Origin: Begonia masoniana
Lineage: Eukaryota > Streptophyta > Magnoliopsida > Cucurbitales > Begoniaceae
Length of the DNA stretch: 64,000 nt
NCBI GenBank assembly: GCA_022432975.1
Contig: CM039515.1
Span: 19,223,554-19,287,553, forward strand
Reading direction: 5' to 3'
Shown: positions 60,001-64,000 of the stretch, in pieces
Position numbering within the stretch: position 1 is the first letter of the stretch
Layout of the letters: each line of letters starts with the position of its first letter
Program-made: the position numbers and the translations under genes
The notes under the pieces: model-generated
Seen by the model: the letters and a program-made list of their open reading frames with translations, nothing else
Database searches by the model: none
Told to the model about the DNA's origin: nothing

Positions 60001-61519
60001 ACATTTCTTCTTTTCTTTCTCGCGATCTCCTCTCTGCCCGCAACAAACCCTTCGACGCTGAACTCCGTTTTCTCTCCCGATCGTCTCGTTTTCTTCACGC
60101 TTCCTCCTCCAATCGACGTTCTAGGTATGAACCTACAATCTTAGAGCTTCTATTTCGATATTTACGGCGTTCTAGGCAATTAGGGTTTCGAGAATCTTTC
60201 GTTAAAAACGCGAATTAGGGTTCGTAATTAATAGGTTAGCCGTGATTAAGTATGTATTGCACGTATCTGACGTTATTGGACGAAGTTAAAACAAATTTGA
60301 GAATGTTAAAAATTAGGGATTTTCGAGAGTTTAGGAATAACTCGTAAATTGGAATTTACGGTGCTGAGCGCGAATTGCTTGAATAATAGCCCAATGAATT
60401 GGATTAGAACTTTAGGAAGTTCCTTAGTTAAGGTTTTGTAAATTTGGACGATCGATAGCTTAAACTCGTTTTAACGTCGATATTGTGTTTTGCTTCAGAC
60501 AAACAACGCTCGTGGACGGAGCTTGAGCTGCTTTGGACACGAGGTAAGTTCTCGTGATTCTTCTCTGGCCGATTGGCCTACACCGTACGTCGAATGTCGT
60601 CTCGAGAGTTTTGGAGATGCGTTTATTTAATGTTTACTTGGTTTGGGTAGCTAGGTTTTAGGAGTTTATAGTTTACGCTTTACAGTCTTGAAGGTACATA
60701 TTATTGCTTGTTTACTGTAAGATATTGAACTGTTCACGCATCACTGTTTTTAAAGAAAAGCATGAAAAACGAATTTCCGCACGAAGTTTTAAAGATAACG
60801 TAAAGCATTGCATTGGCCGAAAGGCTTATTGGCCGAAAGGCGTATTAAGCATAGCATTGGCCGAAAGGCTTATTGGCCGAAAGGCGTATTGGTCACGCGA
60901 GGTGGGGCTCAGGCACGGCTGTACGTGTTGTAAGCGTGAACCCTCCGCCTCTAGCTGGAAAGAGTAGTCCGCCCGCTGGATGAGCTCTCTCCGGTTAGAG
61001 GGATAGGATCTCGGTGACACCTATTGAGCATTGCATAGTAAGATAAAATAAAGCATGATTTATCGAACTCATACGCACAGCATGCATTGCATTTACGTAG
61101 AGCTTACTGGGATTTTATCTCATAGGTGTTGTATGGTGTAGGTGACATAGACTTCGAGGTACCAGGTGAGGACGATGTCCCTCCACCTGAGGCATGAGTC
61201 AGTTGACGGAGGATGGCTGCGGAGGTGTGCTGGCGCAGTCGAGGCTCACCTGACCCGTGGGGATTGTTTGGTTCTGGTAGTTGATAGGTTTACATTTGAA
61301 TGTTTTGGGTAAATTGTTTATAAAAAAGTATTTAAACGTTATAGAAATGTTTTGGAAATGTTGTAGGTTGGATACGGATAAGCTCGATTTTTAGAGCTAT
61401 CCATGCAGTTGGATTTCGCAAAGTCCGCTGTGGGTTGATTGAGTTTAAAATACGTTATAAACTGATACTTTGTTAGGAGTAGGTTGAATTGTGTTAGGTT
61501 GAATTGTGTTGGTTGCTCT
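57097..61519 (+). repeat. Second copy of 52566-56996 (probable contig overlap)
   Basis: Carries in the same order the LTR F tail (57097-57664), GTACG and gag B part (57665-58348), non-coding interior (58349-59548) and LTR C (from 59549). Differences are a handful of single-base changes and short homopolymer indels. See findings for why this is probably not a real tandem duplication. Confidence 0.95.
57665..58348 (+). pseudogene. Gypsy B gag, second copy
   Basis: Same as 53137-53820, including the in-frame TAG (58010) and the CCHC knuckle. Listed separately only because the sequence is present twice. Confidence 0.85.
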
Positions 61520-62107
61520 CTGGAATCCAGAGAGCACTTGTGAAAATAAAGGAAACAGAGAAGAAGAGAAAACAGAAGAGAAAATAGAAGGGATCGCGTG
61601 GTGATCGCTGCATAGAGTGCAGCGATCGATCTCTGGCTTGCTAGCTGCAGCGATCGATCTCTGCAGCAATGCAGAGATCGATCGCTGCTTGCTAGCATAT
61701 GCAGCGATCGATCTCTGCATTGCTGCAGAGATCGATCGCTGCAGCATGCAGTGCATGCAGTGCATGCAGCGATCGATCTCTGCATTGCTGCAGAGATCGA
61801 TCGCTGCAGCATGCAGTGCATGCAGCGATCAGTCGCTGCATGCTGCAGCGACTGAGCGCGGCCTCCTTTCCTCGGGCAGAATGTCAATTCTGCCCTCCCC
61901 TTTTATTTTAATCGAAATTAGTTTTAAATAATGGTTTTATTTAATTTGTTTTAAGTTGTTTTAAATGGTTTTAAACTTAGATTTTAATTCCGATTTCGAT
62001 TTTGGTTTCGTTTTCGGTTTAGGTTCCGCCCAGTGTTTAATTAAAGATATTAGGTTAAAAAAAAAATATGGTACGGAAAATACGGGTACAGTATTAGGGT
62101 CGTGACA
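59549..62107 (+). mobile_element. LTR C: 5' LTR of gypsy element C
   Basis: 2,559 bp, TGTAATACCCGG to GTTAGGTCGTGACA-like end (62107), followed by a good primer site and gag, so it is the 5' LTR. Splice-like exons: exon 1 end 60124, exon 2 60499-60543, exon 3 61142-61197 (TGA). Exons join in the shared phase to DKQRSWTELELLWTRG and then DIDFEVPGEDDVPPPEA. The exon-1 frame is open (…TLPPPIDVL) but without ATG. TTGGCCGAAAGGC repeats lie in intron 2 (60812-60890). Hairpin 61376-61402. Palindrome array 61513-61860. Confidence 0.88.
61513..61860. repeat. Palindromic GATCGATC array in LTR C
   Basis: GCTCTCTGGAATCCAGAGAGC (61514-61534) is a 21-nt palindrome. From 61618 there are three or four inverted pairs of GCAGCGATCGATCTCTGC with GCAGAGATCGATCGCTGC, separated by GCATGCAGTGCATGCAG. 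Every unit can fold on itself or pair with its neighbours. Confidence 0.9.
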
Positions 62108-62111
62108 ATTA

Positions 62112-62127
62112 TGGTATCAGAGCCCCC
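62112..62127 (+). other. Gypsy C primer binding site (Met tRNA type)
   Basis: TGGTATCAGAGCCCCC, four nt after the LTR C end, identical to the gypsy A site. Confidence 0.92.
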
Positions 62128-62275
62128 GGGTTTTAAAATCGGTTCTGTAGACTGCTCGATTGCACAGCCACTACGCGGACATTCTTCATCAACTGTAAGT
62201 ATGTTTATAGTTTTATTTGATTACTAGTTTCTTAGAATATTTTTTTTAACCTTTTATAGGAGTTTTATTATAACA

Positions 62276-64000
62276 ATGGTGCGTCCACGAAATGATCGAG
62301 ATGACAGAAACGATACGATTGGTACACTTAAGGACTTTATTGCCCAGCAGTCTTAACATATGGAGAGACAGGCTCAACAGATGGAGAGGCAGTCTCAACA
62401 GTTGGGTACTATGATAGACCGTGAGGGCGTTAGAGCTCGAGAGACAGCGATATCGGGCAACCGCGGGATGGAGAGATTTCAGAAGCTCCAGCCCCCTATC
62501 TTTAACGGACAGTCTACGGATCCCTCTTCAGCTGAGGAGTGGGTTCGCACTATGGAGGACATGCTGGCGTATGCTAGCATAGAGGATGGAGAGAAGGTTG
62601 CATTGGTGACCTACCACTTAGCTCTGGACGCCCGGTTTTGGTGGGATTCCATCAAGACGACCACCGATGTGACTATTATGGGCTTGGAGAGATTCAGGGA
62701 GCTGTTCTACGACAAGTATTTCAGCCATACCGTGCGAGAGGCGAAGATGGTTGAGTTTATGAAGTTACGGCAGATTGGTTCGATTGCCGAGTACATGAGG
62801 AAGTTTGAGGCATTGTCCCGATTCGCGCCACGTCAGGTCAGCGTTAACGAGGATAAGGTACGCCGATTCTTACAGGGACTTAGCCAGGAGTTCCGGATGG
62901 GCCTTACGATATCTGGGGTACGACATGTATCCTATGACGAGATTGTGGCCAGGGCACTTGATATTGAGGCCGTTGAGCAGAGTTCTACCAGACCGAGGGA
63001 GCCATCTAAGGGCTTCTTCCGTGAGATTCGACCTCAGTCTCTGAACCGAGGTTGGCAGCCGAGAGCACAGCCCCAGCAGCAGCAGAGGGGTGTGAAGAGA
63101 CCTCTTGAGGGAGGTAATGACCGGGGTAAGGGTAAGCAAGTACAAGTTGCTTCTCAGATACCTGTTTATCCTAAATGTCAGAAGGAACACTCTGGCCAGT
63201 GCAGGATGGGCACGAATGTATGTAATTGGTGCGGTGAGCCAGGCCATTTTGCTAAAGACTGCCCGAAGCGTGGTAGAGATCAGCCGGGTAGTGATCAGAG
63301 GAGAGTTATGCCCAGGATCTTCGCTTTTATAGAGCCTGGTGATGTTGATAACGAGGATCAGCCTGCCGTGATAGCAGGTACTATATTGCTTACTGGCGTT
63401 CCTGTATTTTCTTTATTAGACACGGGGGCTACACATTCTTTTGTTTCCACCGCTTGTGTGTCGAGATTGAGGCTTGTGCCTGAGTTAGCAGAATGCGAGT
63501 ATAGCGTGATGCTACCTTCAGGAGAGCGTATGAGGTTAGGTCGTGTAGTCCAGGGCAGTATTATCTCGATTGGGGACCGTACTCTCTATGCTCGCCTCAT
63601 AGTTATGGGCATAGAGCAATATGACCTTATTTTGGGGATGGACTGGCTGTCACAGCATTTCGCCACCATCGACTGTCGATCCGGGATTGTCACCTTTCGA
63701 CCTCCGGGTAAAGCTGAGTTTTCTTATCAGGCGATGAGCAGATTGAGTAGCTCGCCTATCTCTTATTCCATGATGGTCAACGAGCAGTTTAAAGGTGCGT
63801 GCTCTATTTATTTGGTCTCTGTCTTTGATTGTCAGTTGCTCAGCGGATTGATGCCGAGCGACATTCCTATTGTCAGAGAGTTCTCTGATATTTTCCTTGA
63901 TGATCTTCCCGGATTACCACCGGACCGGGAGATTGAGTTCATTATTGATGTGTATCCTAACTCCGCACCGAGGTTTAAAAACCCATATCGATTGGCACCA
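62276..64000 (+). CDS. Gypsy C gag-protease-RT polyprotein, 5' part (one stop)
   Basis: From ATG 62276 a single frame runs to the right edge (575 codons) with one interruption, TAA at 62354 after IAQQS, a one-base change from CAA. Order: Gln-rich coiled N-terminus; gag capsid domain (PPIFNGQSTDPSSAEEWVRT, DARFWWDSIKTTTDV, YFSHTVREAKMVEF, FAPRQVSVNEDKVRRFLQGL); knuckle CNWCGEPGHFAKDC; aspartic protease LLDTGATHSFVS and LILGMDWLSQH; start of RT (VREFSDIFLDDLPGLPPDRE). A downstream ATG at 62360 restarts just after the stop, leaving nearly the whole gag open. It makes the capsid and enzymes for replication of the element. This is the best-preserved gypsy coding region in the window. Lineage resembles Tekay/Del-type chromoviruses. 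Confidence 0.92.

Overview
This window is nuclear DNA of a flowering plant, probably a eudicot. Two intron-bearing housekeeping genes with plant-type architecture lie in a sea of plant transposons: Ty1/copia of the SIRE type, Ty3/gypsy elements with LTRs of 2.3-3.1 kb, an Athila/Tat-type gypsy, Mutator-like elements (MULEs) and long foldback MITEs. I cannot name the species. There is no bacterial-type operon, CRISPR array, tRNA or rRNA gene that I can support.

Layout. 1-2011 is the 5' end (gag start, tRNA-Asp-type primer site, complete 5' LTR) of a minus-strand Athila/Tat-like retrotransposon inserted in a MULE transposase pseudogene (2012 to about 3990). About 4780-14460 is the only gene island: a threonine aldolase gene (minus, nine coding exons, 356 aa) and a CDC5 splicing-factor gene (minus, four coding exons, 959 aa). 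Both could be assembled exon by exon in frame. 14537-16241 holds a foldback MITE nested inside another copy of the same family, each with a perfect 9-bp target duplication. 16776 to about 19700 is a second, decayed MULE related to the first, followed by a 320-bp palindrome.

20193-47095 is a single gypsy LTR (E) split by a 24.1-kb SIRE/copia element (5-bp duplication TAATC). That element carries a solo LTR (D, ATGTT) in its gag and a 9.5-kb gypsy element (A, TTTTC) in its env-like ORF, plus a noisy 2.08-kb duplication. 47702-64000 is a run of related gypsy pieces: LTR B and its gag, a solo LTR F (GTACG) in that gag, LTR C, and a nearly intact gag-protease-RT reading frame running off the right edge. 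A 100-N gap (56997-57096) is flanked by 4.4 kb that occurs on both sides, almost certainly an unmerged contig overlap, so several features are listed twice.

Most unusual signal: six gypsy LTRs (A-F), otherwise strongly diverged, share a gene-like internal architecture. Each has a CT-rich first exon ending at a splice donor, a 44-54-nt mini-exon, and a third exon starting after an acceptor usually preceded by (A/T)TG(G/A)TGTAG. Both introns are phase 1 where the frame survives, and the third exon encodes a related acidic tail. In LTR F all three exons join into a complete 90-aa ORF with ATG and stop, entirely inside the LTR. The second intron is also where each LTR carries its own, unrelated tandem repeat. 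I do not know of a description of this, and it is presented as a hypothesis with tests.
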